From Bacteroidales bacterium (GTDB lineage: Bacteria; Bacteroidota; Bacteroidia; Bacteroidales; VadinHA17): DNA of 5,444 nucleotides. The position numbers and the translations under genes were made by a program. The stretch covers positions 1 to 5,444 of the forward strand of contig JADGPV010000127.1 of the NCBI GenBank assembly GCA_017882245.1. Reading direction: 5' to 3'. Shown one piece after another: positions 1 to 5,444 of the stretch (position 1 is the first letter of the stretch; each line of letters begins with the position of its first letter). The notes under the pieces were generated by a model. It was given only the letters and a program-made list of their open reading frames with translations, had not been told where the DNA came from and made no database searches.

Positions 1-1388
1 GCCAGTCCGCGCAAGGTGAATGCCGGTTTATATATAAGCAATATGATCATTATTGCAATCGCCAGGAGAATGTATACGGCAGGTATTACAGGATATCCGA
101 AGGCTTTATAGGGCCTTTCGGCATCAGGTCGTTTGAAACGCAGAACGAATATAGCCAGAATCGTCAGCGCGTAGAAAATCAACACTGCAAAAACAACATA
201 ATCAAGCAATTGAGAATAAGATCCTGACAGGCAGAGAACGGAGGCCCATATGAACTGTACCCACAGTCCGTTTCCCGGCACCGCTCTTCTGTTCAACTCA
301 CCCACATTTTTGAAGAACAGCCTGTCGGCCGCCATTGCATAATATACTCTGGCGCCGGAAAGGATCAGACCGTTGTTGCATCCAAATGTGGAGATAACTA
401 TCAACACAGCCATTATCACTGCTGCGTAATCACCGAAGATCGAAGAAATTACTGCCGTTCCCAGGCGGTCATTTACTGCGAAAGCCATTCCCCTTTCAAT
501 AACATCAGCACCGTCTGGTGCACCTCGGAGGGGCAGAACTTTTATATAAACGATGTTGGAGAGAAAAAAGAGGAGGAACGCTATGAGCGTGCCCCAGAAG
601 AGGCTTGCCGGCAGAGTGCGTTTAGGGTTAACCACTTCCCCTGATGCAAACGTGATATCACTCCAGGCGTCACATGTGAAAAGCGATCCTACCATGGCCA
701 TGCCAAGGGCCGCCACCAGCATCCCGCCCGAGAGAGGTGTGATAAGTCCGGTGGATTTGTCTAGTGAGGCAGCCTGCCAGAAATAATCTGAGTTAGCTTT
801 AAAACCCTCTGAGCCTGCAAAGAAGAAACCTGCAAGGAGGAGAAGTATCAGTATGATGACTTTTGTAAAAGTGAATGTATTCTGGACGTGCTTACCCGTT
901 TTTATGCCCCTTGAGTTTATCCATGTCAGGAGCGCCAACGATCCGATCGCGATCACATGTACAGATGATATTTTGACCGGTCCCAGCCGCAGGAGGGTGT
1001 TTGTTTCGCTGATCCATGGGATGATCACCCCCATGAACTTGCCGAACGCCATTGCAACAGCTGCGATGGTGCCAGTCTGGATAACGAGGAAAAGGGTCCA
1101 CCCGTACAGGAACCCGACGAGAGGGCTATATGCTTCACGGAGATAAACATACGGTCCGCCGGCTTTTGGCATCATTGTGGCCAGCTCACCGTAGCTGAGG
1201 GCAGCTATGATCGTCATGAAGCCTGTTATGAGCCATGCCACAAGGAGCCACCCCGGTGACCCAAGTGTTCTCGACATATCAGCGCTGACAATAAAGATGC
1301 CAGAGCCGATCATTGATCCAATTACTATTGCAGAAGAGTCAACGAGATTCAGACTCTTTTTGAATGCCGGCCGCGTAACTGGTGACAT
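1..1388 (-). CDS. APC-superfamily amino acid permease (LAT/SteT-like), 3' end cut by window edge
   Basis: This is an inner-membrane secondary transporter, probably for amino acids. Read on the minus strand from the ATG at 1388-1386, the frame stays open for 462 codons to the window edge, with no stop and no frameshift. Family marks in order are: the TM1 glycine-rich substrate-binding motif GSMIGSGIF (residues 24-32); SYGELA followed by MPKAGGPYVYLREAYSP (65-89), typical of TM2-TM3; AWSDITFASGEVVNPKRTLP (241-260), the TM6 region and following loop; a TM8-like stretch with GCNNG and GARVYYAMA (336-353); and the late loop FKRPDAERPYKAFGYPVIP (418-436) before another hydrophobic helix. About eleven hydrophobic segments are visible. 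Relatives are usually about 440-490 residues, so perhaps only the last helix is missing. The first ATG leaves a short polar N-terminus ahead of TM1, as expected. Family membership is secure; the substrate and the choice between exchange and uptake cannot be read. It lies 82 bases downstream of gyrB on the same strand with no recognisable promoter of its own. Confidence 0.93.
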   Translation of the reverse strand, partial: MSPVTRPAFKKSLNLVDSSAIVIGSMIGSGIFIVSADMSRTLGSPGWLLVAWLITGFMTIIAALSYGELATMMPKAGGPYVYLREAYSPLVGFLYGWTLFLVIQTGTIAAVAMAFGKFMGVIIPWISETNTLLRLGPVKISSVHVIAIGSLALLTWINSRGIKTGKHVQNTFTFTKVIILILLLLAGFFFAGSEGFKANSDYFWQAASLDKSTGLITPLSGGMLVAALGMAMVGSLFTCDAWSDITFASGEVVNPKRTLPASLFWGTLIAFLLFFLSNIVYIKVLPLRGAPDGADVIERGMAFAVNDRLGTAVISSIFGDYAAVIMAVLIVISTFGCNNGLILSGARVYYAMAADRLFFKNVGELNRRAVPGNGLWVQFIWASVLCLSGSYSQLLDYVVFAVLIFYALTILAIFVLRFKRPDAERPYKAFGYPVIPAVYILLAIAIMIILLIYKPAFTLRGL

Positions 1389-1390
1389 AA

Positions 1391-1427
1391 GGTTATCTGT
1401 TGTCGGTTATCTGTTGTCGGTTGTCGG
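1391..1427. repeat. 14-bp tandem repeat in the permease leader
   Basis: Two perfect adjacent copies of GGTTATCTGTTGTC (1391-1404 and 1405-1418) are followed by a shortened copy, GGTTGTCGG (1419-1427). Read in the direction of the permease, this is an A/C-rich, U-poor tract built from ACCGACAAC and AGATAACC units that ends two bases before the ATG at 1388. It therefore replaces any Shine-Dalgarno or normal spacer sequence. The repeat is seen directly. A role, such as an unstructured leader that helps initiation in a phylum that makes little use of Shine-Dalgarno pairing, is inference; slippage-generated filler is equally possible. Confidence 0.85.
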
Positions 1428-1442
1428 TTTTTTTCTCACTAC

Positions 1443-1462
1443 TGCCTAATGCCTAATGCCTA
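1443..1462. repeat. 7-bp tandem repeat just downstream of gyrB
   Basis: TGCCTAA occurs twice in a row (1443-1449 and 1450-1456), followed by TGCCTA (1457-1462). On the coding strand it reads as repeated TAGGCAT/TTAGGCA, starting 8 bases after the gyrB stop. It has no self-complementary arms and no U-tract, so it does not look like an intrinsic terminator. It differs in sequence from the 14-bp repeat beside it, so this 82-base gap holds two separate small repeat families. Confidence 0.8.
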
Positions 1463-1470
1463 TTCCCTCG

Positions 1471-3447
1471 TCACGCATCAATATTCGCATACTTGGCATG
1501 CCTCTCTATGAATTCTCTTCTTGGAGGGACTTCGTCACCCATAAGCATTGAGAAGATATGGTCAGCCTCGGCGGCGCTGTCTATGTTTACCTGGCGCAGC
1601 GTGCGTGTCTCAGGATTCATTGTTGTCTGCCACAGCTGCTCAGCATTCATCTCACCCAGACCTTTATACCGTTGAACAGTAACAGCAGATTCCTTCCCCT
1701 GCCCTATCTCCAGTACCGCTGCCGCCCTCTCCTCTTCGGTCCAGCAGTACTTTTCTGCTTTTCCTCTTTTAATAAGGTACAGTGGCGGGGTGGCAATATA
1801 AATATTCCCGTTCTCTATAAGCTCATGCATGTATCTGAAGAAGAATGTCATCAACAGGGTTGTTATATGTGATCCGTCGACATCGGCATCAGTCATTATT
1901 ATGATCTTGCCATACCTGAGGCCAGTCACATTCAGTGCTTTGCTGTCGTCATCCGTGCCAATGTTCACCCCCATAGCGGTGAACATGTTCTTTATCTCCT
2001 CATTATCGAAGATCTTATGCTGCATAGCCTTTTCGACATTCAGTATTTTTCCTCTCAGAGGCAATATTGCCTGGAACTTGCGATCACGGCCCTGTTTGGC
2101 TGTTCCGCCTGCAGAATCGCCCTCAACAAGGAATATCTCCGAGACGGCGGGGTCACGGTCCGAACAGTCAGCCAGCTTGCCCGGCAGTCCTGAACCTGAA
2201 AGAACATTCTTGCGCTGCACCAGCTCACGCGCCTTGCGGGCAGCATGGCGTGCAGTTGCAGCAAGTATAACCTTCTGGACTATCGCCCTGGCATCCTTAG
2301 GGTTCTCCTCTAGATAATTGCTGAGGGCAGTGCTTACTGCGACATCAACAGATCCCATCACCTCCGAGTTACCCAGCTTGGTCTTCGTCTGCCCTTCAAA
2401 CTGAGGCTCGGCAACCTTAACTGAGATGACTGATGTCAGTCCCTCGCGGAAGTCATCGCCGTTGATATCAAACTTGAGCTTGGAAGTCGCACCGGAATCT
2501 TCAGCGTACTTTTTCAGGGTACGGGTGAGACCCCTGCGGAAACCTGCAAGATGAGTACCTCCCTCAATAGTATTTATATTATTCACATAAGAATGCACAT
2601 TCTCGGAAAAAGAGGTGTTGTACTCAAGAGCAATTTCAACCGGTGAATCACCTTTATCGTAATTGATATATATGATCTTATCGATCAGTCTCTCACGGTT
2701 AACATCAAGGTATTCAACGAACTCTTCCAGGCCCCTCTCCGAATAGAATTCTTCCGACACCGGATGTGCTCCGTTACCATTCTCGACCACATCGCGCTTG
2801 TCTGTGAGAGTAAGAAGGATCTTCTTATTGAGAAATGCCAGTTCCCGAAGACGGGCTGCCAGAATTTCGAATTTGAAGTCAATGACCTGAAAGATAGTGT
2901 TATCAGGCATGAAGGTAGTGGTGGTGCCTGAACTATCGGTTAGGCCTTTCTCTTCTACCGGCGTGACTGGTTTGCCCTTCTGGTATGTTTGTGACCATTT
3001 CTTACCCTGTCTTCTGACTTCAACAGTCATTTGCGATGACAGTGCATTGACGCAGGAGACTCCAACGCCATGCAGTCCTCCTGACACCTTATAAGATTCT
3101 TTGTCAAACTTACCGCCAGCATGCAGGACTGTCATGACGACCTCAAGCGCCGATTTCTTCTCTTTTTCGATCACCTCAACGGGTATTCCGCGACCATCGT
3201 CAACCACAGTTACAGAGTTGTCCTCATTTATAGTAACATCTATACGGGAACAAAATCCTCCGAGAGCTTCATCAATAGAATTATCAACAACCTCATATAC
3301 AAGATGATGCAATCCTCTTACACCTATGTCGCCGATGTACATTGCCGGTCTCTTTCTTACAGCTTCGAGGCCTTCAAGTACCTGGATACTGTCGGCTGAA
3401 TATTCATCCTGCTCCTTGCTCTTCCTCTTCAATTCCTCATTACTCAT
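1471..3447 (-). CDS. gyrB: DNA gyrase subunit B
   Basis: ATPase subunit of the type IIA topoisomerase that, with GyrA, introduces negative supercoils into DNA in the cytoplasm. The 658 residues carry the full domain order. The GHKL ATPase domain (about 17-235) has EGLEAVRKRP (25-34), Glu52 and Asn56 matching E. coli Glu42 and Asn46, DDGRGIP (83-89) and GGLHGVGVSCVNALS (123-137). The transducer domain (about 240-410) holds the QTK loop at 353-355. The Toprim domain has EGDSAGG (442-448), PLRGKILNVEKA (463-474) and DADVDGSH (520-527). The C-terminal part has QRYKGLGEMN (592-601). The NVEKA wording after PLRGKIL favours GyrB over ParE. The roughly 170-residue insert of E. coli GyrB is absent, as is usual in this phylum. 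The coumarin-contact residues Asp83, Arg86, Arg146 and Thr175 (E. coli 73, 76, 136, 165) are conserved. The ATG at 3447-3445 leaves a polar 16-residue tail before the YSADSIQVLEGL start of the domain. GyrA is not in the window. Confidence 0.98.
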   Translation of the reverse strand: MSNEELKRKSKEQDEYSADSIQVLEGLEAVRKRPAMYIGDIGVRGLHHLVYEVVDNSIDEALGGFCSRIDVTINEDNSVTVVDDGRGIPVEVIEKEKKSALEVVMTVLHAGGKFDKESYKVSGGLHGVGVSCVNALSSQMTVEVRRQGKKWSQTYQKGKPVTPVEEKGLTDSSGTTTTFMPDNTIFQVIDFKFEILAARLRELAFLNKKILLTLTDKRDVVENGNGAHPVSEEFYSERGLEEFVEYLDVNRERLIDKIIYINYDKGDSPVEIALEYNTSFSENVHSYVNNINTIEGGTHLAGFRRGLTRTLKKYAEDSGATSKLKFDINGDDFREGLTSVISVKVAEPQFEGQTKTKLGNSEVMGSVDVAVSTALSNYLEENPKDARAIVQKVILAATARHAARKARELVQRKNVLSGSGLPGKLADCSDRDPAVSEIFLVEGDSAGGTAKQGRDRKFQAILPLRGKILNVEKAMQHKIFDNEEIKNMFTAMGVNIGTDDDSKALNVTGLRYGKIIIMTDADVDGSHITTLLMTFFFRYMHELIENGNIYIATPPLYLIKRGKAEKYCWTEEERAAAVLEIGQGKESAVTVQRYKGLGEMNAEQLWQTTMNPETRTLRQVNIDSAAEADHIFSMLMGDEVPPRREFIERHAKYANIDA

Positions 3448-3515
3448 TTCAGAAATATTTTAATTAAAAAATAATACAGTTAAATAATTGATAATATGTT
3501 ATTTATTAATTCATA

Positions 3516-3523
3516 CAAAGGTA
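3516..3523 (-). promoter_or_regulatory. candidate -7 promoter box for gyrB (TACCTTTG)
   Basis: On the minus strand TACCTTTG matches the Bacteroidota -7 consensus TAnnTTTG. It would place the transcription start near 3510, giving a leader of roughly 60 bases that is almost entirely A and T and includes the palindrome TTTTAATTAAAA (3458-3469). No Shine-Dalgarno sequence precedes the ATG, which is normal for the phylum. A good -33 TTTG box is not present at the expected distance; an inverted repeat sits there instead. The box match is seen; promoter activity is inferred. Confidence 0.6.
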
Positions 3524-3539
3524 GTAAAAAGTACGGATT

Positions 3540-3557
3540 TTGCCTCCGGAAAGGCAA
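3540..3557. repeat. Short inverted repeat upstream of gyrB
   Basis: Perfect 6-bp arms TTGCCT (3540-3545) and AGGCAA (3552-3557) flank a 6-base centre, CCGGAA. Two readings are possible. As RNA it could be a weak hairpin about 50 bases past the barrel-gene stop, but no U-tract follows directly; the nearest U5 is about 10 bases further on, so it is a poor intrinsic terminator. As DNA it covers the position where the -33 element of the candidate gyrB promoter would lie, so it might be an operator. The symmetry is certain, the role open. Confidence 0.5.
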
Positions 3558-3560
3558 TAA

Positions 3561-3570
3561 TTTGATCAAA
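3561..3570. repeat. 10-bp perfect palindrome TTTGATCAAA
   Basis: A perfect 10-bp palindrome lies 3 bases from the inverted repeat at 3540-3557, in the gap between the barrel gene and gyrB. It is too short to form a stable hairpin and could be a protein-binding half of the gyrB upstream region or simply chance in AT-rich DNA. Confidence 0.35.
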
Positions 3571-3579
3571 GAGATATGA

Positions 3580-3609
3580 ACAATTTAAAATGTTTACTGA
3601 CAATTTAAA
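3580..3609. repeat. Direct repeat ACAATTTAAA, 20-bp period
   Basis: ACAATTTAAA occurs at 3580-3589 and again at 3600-3609, spaced 20 bp start to start. The second copy overlaps the TAA stop of the barrel gene (3607-3605). Spacing near two helical turns would suit side-by-side protein binding, but the motif is AT-rich and short, so chance is a fair explanation. Confidence 0.4.
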
Positions 3610-5296
3610 GGCTGTAGGTAAATCCAGCCAGGATCATGAAGTTATGGGCAAGATAATAGTTCCATTCATAGTAACGGTTATATGAAATATTATCGCACTT
3701 CAGCCATAATGACATTGCCTGGGTATACTTGTATTCAACTCCGAGATTAAGGTTGGGATGAACGGGAAGTTTCATTACTTTCTCGGGTGCTGCTACCATG
3801 GCATGCCGCGGTCCGATAAGTGACAATGCAGCTGATGCCACAATCTTGTTCCTTAGATTATAATCTGCCTTCAGAGATCCGTCCCAGCCAGGTTTGTGCC
3901 ATGCATACTCCTGTGAAGAGAGATCATAGCCGTAATAATTAGCGAGCATAGATAATGTCAGCATGTTGTTCACCGGATAGGTGACCTCTCCGTGCACTTT
4001 CAGCAGGTTACCGTCATCATAGACAGGCAGGAAATAATTTCCCACCCCTGTGGTATCGTTCCTGAAGAGCAGGAGATCCTTGAACAGGGTATAGCTCACA
4101 TCGAGTGCATAGGTCGCAGCAACATTCATATTTCCGGATAAGCCTGCAGAAATCCTGAGCTGGTTGTCGGTGTTGCGCAGTGTAAAGAGGGTGTCACCGG
4201 GCATCAGCCACGGGTTCAGGTACACGGCGTTGTGAGCCTGGTTATTCTCAAGCGAACCATCTATAGCAACATTGATCCTGAGGAATTTCGGTATCACCCT
4301 GAAGGTGAATGATACATCAGGATAAAAGTAAGGGTAAAGTTTTGTCTCTCCTCCGTGCATCGGATCCTGGTCCTCTTTCAGATCGAAGTTAGCTTTGAGC
4401 CCAAACCGTAACCTCCAGTCCTCATTGCCTTTTGTTATGTATGGTGCCAGCGAGATAAGGTTTCTTGCCTTCGTGTCAATGGCGTTTGAGAAAAGCCACA
4501 GGTCATAATCGACAGTGGCTACTCCGTAAAAGCCGAACATATTCGTACCTGCCTTAACAGTAAGCCCGGGATTATTCTGTGTGCCGTCGCCTATACGGCT
4601 AAAGAGGTTATACCTGAAAGTTGCATCCCAGTTGAGATCATTTGAATCAGGCTCCATGGTAAAATACCTTGCTCTTCCCATGACATCATAATAGACCGAC
4701 CTGATGTCTTTTTTATCAGGATCGTAGCCCGTTATGTCAGGATTATAACCGTAAGCATACCTCGACATCTGCCTGAAATCGATATCGGCGTCAAGGCGGC
4801 TCCTCCGGTAGAATTTCTTCCCATACAGCAATGCCTGGTTATCCATGAAACCGGCATAAACCCTGTCATCATTTTCAAGTTCCATATGGCCTGCTGAGGC
4901 ATAGGTCCTTGTAAAGAGGCCTATTGTTCCTTTCCTGGACCTTGTGTTTGAAACGCTGACCTCAAGGAACGGCGTCAGGTAAGTTCCAAATCCAAGACTG
5001 ACGTAACCTTTTTTGAGCTCCGGCAGCGGGTCGGCAGAAAGTACGGCAGACTTTATGGGAGCGACCTTATATTCAGGGACAAATGTTCCGGGAGTGAAGT
5101 CATATGAGAATTCAATATTAACTTTTGCCGTGTCGGCAGCTGCCGGCAGTACAGCTCTTTTGTCAGCCTCCTGCAAGGTCGGTTTATAAGGATTATACAG
5201 TGTCACTGACCTTTTTATTGTGTCTTCCTTAGTCTGGCCGGCGGCGAGCACTGATAGAAGAAGTGCCGCAAGTGTGATATATGATTTTCTTTTCAT
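3605..5296 (-). CDS. Outer-membrane beta-barrel protein, TonB-receptor-like barrel without plug
   Basis: A 563-residue secreted protein of unknown specific function. The N-terminus MKRKSYITLAALLLSVLAAG is a clear signal peptide with no lipobox cysteine, with likely cleavage near residue 20. Residues 21 to about 95 are proline-rich and probably periplasmic, including VTLYNPYKPTLQEA (31-44). From about 97 to the end the sequence alternates aromatic/hydrophobic and polar residues with short turns, as in a beta-barrel. The last strand, NFMILAGFTYSL, and the preceding LWLKCDNISYNRYYEW resemble the ends of TonB-dependent receptors, although the final residue is Leu, not the usual Phe or Trp. No plug domain, TonB box or carboxypeptidase-like domain is visible, and the length is well below that of complete receptors. 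The ATG at 5296-5294 is set by the signal peptide. It follows the upstream gene by 23 bases, so the two are probably co-transcribed. Location in the outer membrane is a strong inference; transport function is not established. Confidence 0.85.
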   Translation of the reverse strand: MKRKSYITLAALLLSVLAAGQTKEDTIKRSVTLYNPYKPTLQEADKRAVLPAAADTAKVNIEFSYDFTPGTFVPEYKVAPIKSAVLSADPLPELKKGYVSLGFGTYLTPFLEVSVSNTRSRKGTIGLFTRTYASAGHMELENDDRVYAGFMDNQALLYGKKFYRRSRLDADIDFRQMSRYAYGYNPDITGYDPDKKDIRSVYYDVMGRARYFTMEPDSNDLNWDATFRYNLFSRIGDGTQNNPGLTVKAGTNMFGFYGVATVDYDLWLFSNAIDTKARNLISLAPYITKGNEDWRLRFGLKANFDLKEDQDPMHGGETKLYPYFYPDVSFTFRVIPKFLRINVAIDGSLENNQAHNAVYLNPWLMPGDTLFTLRNTDNQLRISAGLSGNMNVAATYALDVSYTLFKDLLLFRNDTTGVGNYFLPVYDDGNLLKVHGEVTYPVNNMLTLSMLANYYGYDLSSQEYAWHKPGWDGSLKADYNLRNKIVASAALSLIGPRHAMVAAPEKVMKLPVHPNLNLGVEYKYTQAMSLWLKCDNISYNRYYEWNYYLAHNFMILAGFTYSL

Positions 5297-5314
5297 CTCG
5301 TTGTCGTTGTTGTC
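5297..5314 (-). promoter_or_regulatory. A/C-rich GACAAC-type leader of the barrel gene
   Basis: On the coding strand the bases before the ATG read GACAACAACGACAACGAG, a purine/C-rich stretch with no thymine. It contains CGACAAC (5300-5306), the same heptamer found three times in front of the permease (1399-1405, 1413-1419, 1420-1426). GAG directly before the ATG is too close to act as a Shine-Dalgarno sequence. The likely value is an unstructured ribosome landing region; this is inference. Confidence 0.35.
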
Positions 5315-5330
5315 ACTGATCAGTTAACTG
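5315..5330. repeat. Two overlapping 10-bp palindromes at the upstream gene's stop
   Basis: ACTGATCAGT (5315-5324) and CAGTTAACTG (5321-5330) are both perfect palindromes sharing four bases, and they span the TGA stop at 5322-5320. They are too short for a stable hairpin or terminator. Their wording (AACAGTTAAC, AACTGATC) resembles the AACAGATAAC units of the permease leader. Confidence 0.4.
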
Positions 5331-5444
5331 TTGTTTTTGCAGTATCTGCAGTCTCACCTGACGTCGGCTCCGCGTTCAGAGCTGAAAGGCGGGAACGGGC
5401 TTCATCAATGATCCCGTCATCCTTAACAGTGTAGTAGTCAATAA
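5320..5444 (-). CDS. C-terminal end of an upstream protein, probably TPR-repeat family (partial)
   Basis: From the window edge an open minus-strand frame gives 40 codons and ends at a TGA (5322-5320). The visible tail begins IDYYTVKDDGIIDEARSRLS, which fits the second helix of a tetratricopeptide-type repeat, where an item is followed by a run such as DDGIIDEARSRL. It then becomes a low-complexity Ala/Thr/Glu tail, SGETADTAKTTVN. The coding call rests on the open frame, the helix-like sequence and the 23-base spacing to the next gene on the same strand. The TPR assignment is tentative, made from about 20 residues and from my recollection that Bacteroidota such as Porphyromonas carry a TPR-protein gene next to gyrB. 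The start and most of the protein lie beyond 5444. Confidence 0.6.
   Translation of the reverse strand, partial: IDYYTVKDDGIIDEARSRLSALNAEPTSGETADTAKTTVN

Noticed and set aside
1..1388. Permease as a pseudogene, because the region first appears to hold only short frames
   Set aside because: The minus frame from 1388 is continuously open for 462 codons; it lacks a stop only because the window ends.
553..1449. Open frames on the plus strand (553-786, 853-1146, 1207-1449) and a short minus frame at 892-1101
   Set aside because: They lie antisense to, or in another frame of, the permease, whose own frame is open across the whole region and carries family motifs. Their translations show no recognisable domains.
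1391..1462. CRISPR-like or attachment-site repeats
   Set aside because: The units are 7 and 14 bp, directly adjacent with no spacers, and no integrase, cas gene or tRNA is nearby.
2970..3010. Possible natural coumarin-resistance change at the E. coli Arg136 position
   Set aside because: A first alignment by eye suggested Ser152, but counting E. coli numbering properly puts Arg136 at Arg146 here, which is conserved.
1493..3399. Several short frames of 60-162 codons on both strands inside gyrB
   Set aside because: The gyrB frame is intact with every expected motif; these are shadows of its codon pattern.
1471..3447. Possible ParE (topoisomerase IV subunit) rather than GyrB
   Set aside because: The Toprim region reads PLRGKILNVEKA and the whole sequence follows GyrB without gaps in the ATPase domain; ParE proteins usually differ after PLRGKILN.
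3540..3557. Intrinsic terminator for the barrel gene
   Set aside because: The stem is only 6 bp with three G-C pairs and no U-tract follows directly, so I recorded it as an inverted repeat instead.

Overview
The window looks like a chromosomal segment from a member of the Bacteroidota, most likely an uncultured Bacteroidales-type organism. The evidence is a short-form GyrB of 658 residues with Bacteroidota-like wording, AT-rich leaders without Shine-Dalgarno sequences, a match to the Bacteroidota -7 promoter box (TAnnTTTG) upstream of gyrB, and an outer-membrane barrel protein of a style typical of that phylum. Base composition is moderate in the genes and strongly AT-rich in the gyrB leader.

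All four genes lie on the minus strand, so transcription runs from high to low coordinates. In that order: (1) 5444-5320, the last 40 codons of a protein that is probably a tetratricopeptide-repeat (TPR) protein; (2) 5296-3605, a secreted 563-residue outer-membrane beta-barrel protein resembling the barrel part of TonB-dependent receptors, 23 bases after the previous stop and probably in the same operon; (3) 3604-3448, a 157-base AT-rich gap with a candidate gyrB promoter, a short inverted repeat and other small symmetric elements; (4) 3447-1471, intact gyrB, DNA gyrase subunit B; (5) 1470-1389, an 82-base gap largely filled by two different short tandem repeats; (6) 1388-1, an APC-superfamily amino acid permease that runs off the window edge after 462 codons and is open throughout.

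Functionally the window combines a housekeeping topoisomerase gene with envelope genes: an outer-membrane barrel with a probable periplasmic or membrane-associated TPR partner, and an inner-membrane amino acid transporter. Nothing ties the three functions into one pathway. The only coupling supported by layout is TPR plus barrel. I found no mobile element, CRISPR array, tRNA, rRNA or clear sign of horizontal transfer. The least explained items are the barrel/TPR pair, the repeat-built gap between gyrB and the permease, and the symmetric element at the expected -33 position of the gyrB promoter.
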